64,000 nt of DNA from Owenia fusiformis. Taxonomy: Eukaryota; Annelida; Polychaeta; Sabellida; Oweniidae. Below are positions 63,682-64,000 of this stretch, piece by piece (the stretch's first letter is position 1; the number at the start of each line of letters is the position of its first letter). Under the pieces are notes generated by a model. That model was given only the letters and a program-made list of their open reading frames with translations, was not told the DNA's origin and ran no database searches. The DNA is taken from assembly GCA_903813345.2 (NCBI GenBank), contig CAIIXF020000001.1:34939366-35003365 (forward strand). The letters are read 5' to 3'. The position numbers and the translations under genes are program-made.

Positions 63682-64000
63682 TGAGCAACGCCGAAGCGTA
63701 GCAAATCCCATCGAACAGCCATTTTACAAAATCCTTCTTCTTTTTCAGTTATAGCAAAAATTCATCATTTTAAAAATGGTCGCTCACTAGCCAAGAGTAA
63801 TATATGTTTCTAAGTAGGCACATATACAATTTCAGCAAAATCACACACACAAACATGTAAATGGTGGCCATTTTTCAAAATGGCTGCCTACTACCTAAAG
63901 TGTCATAAAACAGTGTGCCATGCTTATGAGTATTCACATATCAAATATGAACAAAATCGCTCCACTACTTTTGAAGTTACAGCAAAAATTGTAAAGTAGC
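63682..64000 (-). mobile_element. TATCCC-type hairpin-headed element, reverse copy cut by window edge
   Basis: Begins with the inverted tail (GAGCAACGCCGAAGCGTAGC), the arm ATCCCATCGAAC at 63705-63716, then body units inverted (CAAAATCGCTCCACTACTTT at 63952). The head lies beyond base 64000. Confidence 0.8.

Overview
The window reads as AT-rich, intron-rich, repeat-dense DNA of a marine invertebrate, most likely a lophotrochozoan such as an annelid or mollusc. This placement is inferred from gene structure and repeat style, not proven. Two single-copy animal genes lie head to tail on the + strand, followed by a repeat-rich block with two divergent mobile-element-type genes. No tRNA, rRNA, operon or prokaryotic feature is visible.

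1-17,030: a ZEB/zfh-1 family transcription factor, missing its 5' exon(s). Five coding exons join in consistent phase (1513-1680, 3919-4236, 7499-9957, 11383-11590, 11812-12020). They encode an acidic N-terminus, an N-terminal C2H2 cluster, a lone middle finger, a canonical homeodomain, two CtBP-type motifs (PLDLS, PLNLS) and a C-terminal three-finger cluster. The probable 5-kb 3' UTR has four miR-8/miR-200 seed matches, three of them within 700 nt of the stop. It also holds a 587-bp inverted-repeat element and a 29-bp minisatellite.

17,031-21,966: intergenic, with two small terminal-inverted-repeat elements.

21,967-49,783: an FGGY carbohydrate kinase gene (ortholog of animal FGGY). Thirteen exons join in phase into 508 codons; about 40-45 C-terminal residues were not found. 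Its introns are filled with mariner-type elements, fold-back elements, minisatellites, a 644-bp perfect (TCTG)n array, and several elements that begin with a short hairpin followed by a GTCC/GTCTG-rich tract.

50,284-61,760: a probable minus-strand multi-exon gene with an OTU-type cysteine protease exon and a UIM-like segment, divergent from an intact two-exon + strand gene for a DDE integrase (HTH plus D58D39E core). A 5'-truncated LINE sits in an intron of the OTU gene and is itself split by a 1.2-kb hairpin-headed element. The rest of the window holds another hairpin-headed element, a mariner remnant with long inverted repeats, and a reverse-oriented copy of the 1.2-kb element running off the edge.

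The signals judged most worth a second look are: (a) the modular hairpin-headed element class, in which different heads share bodies and an arm of the head recurs near the tail; (b) the divergent OTU/integrase pair; (c) the miR-200-type sites in the ZEB 3' UTR.
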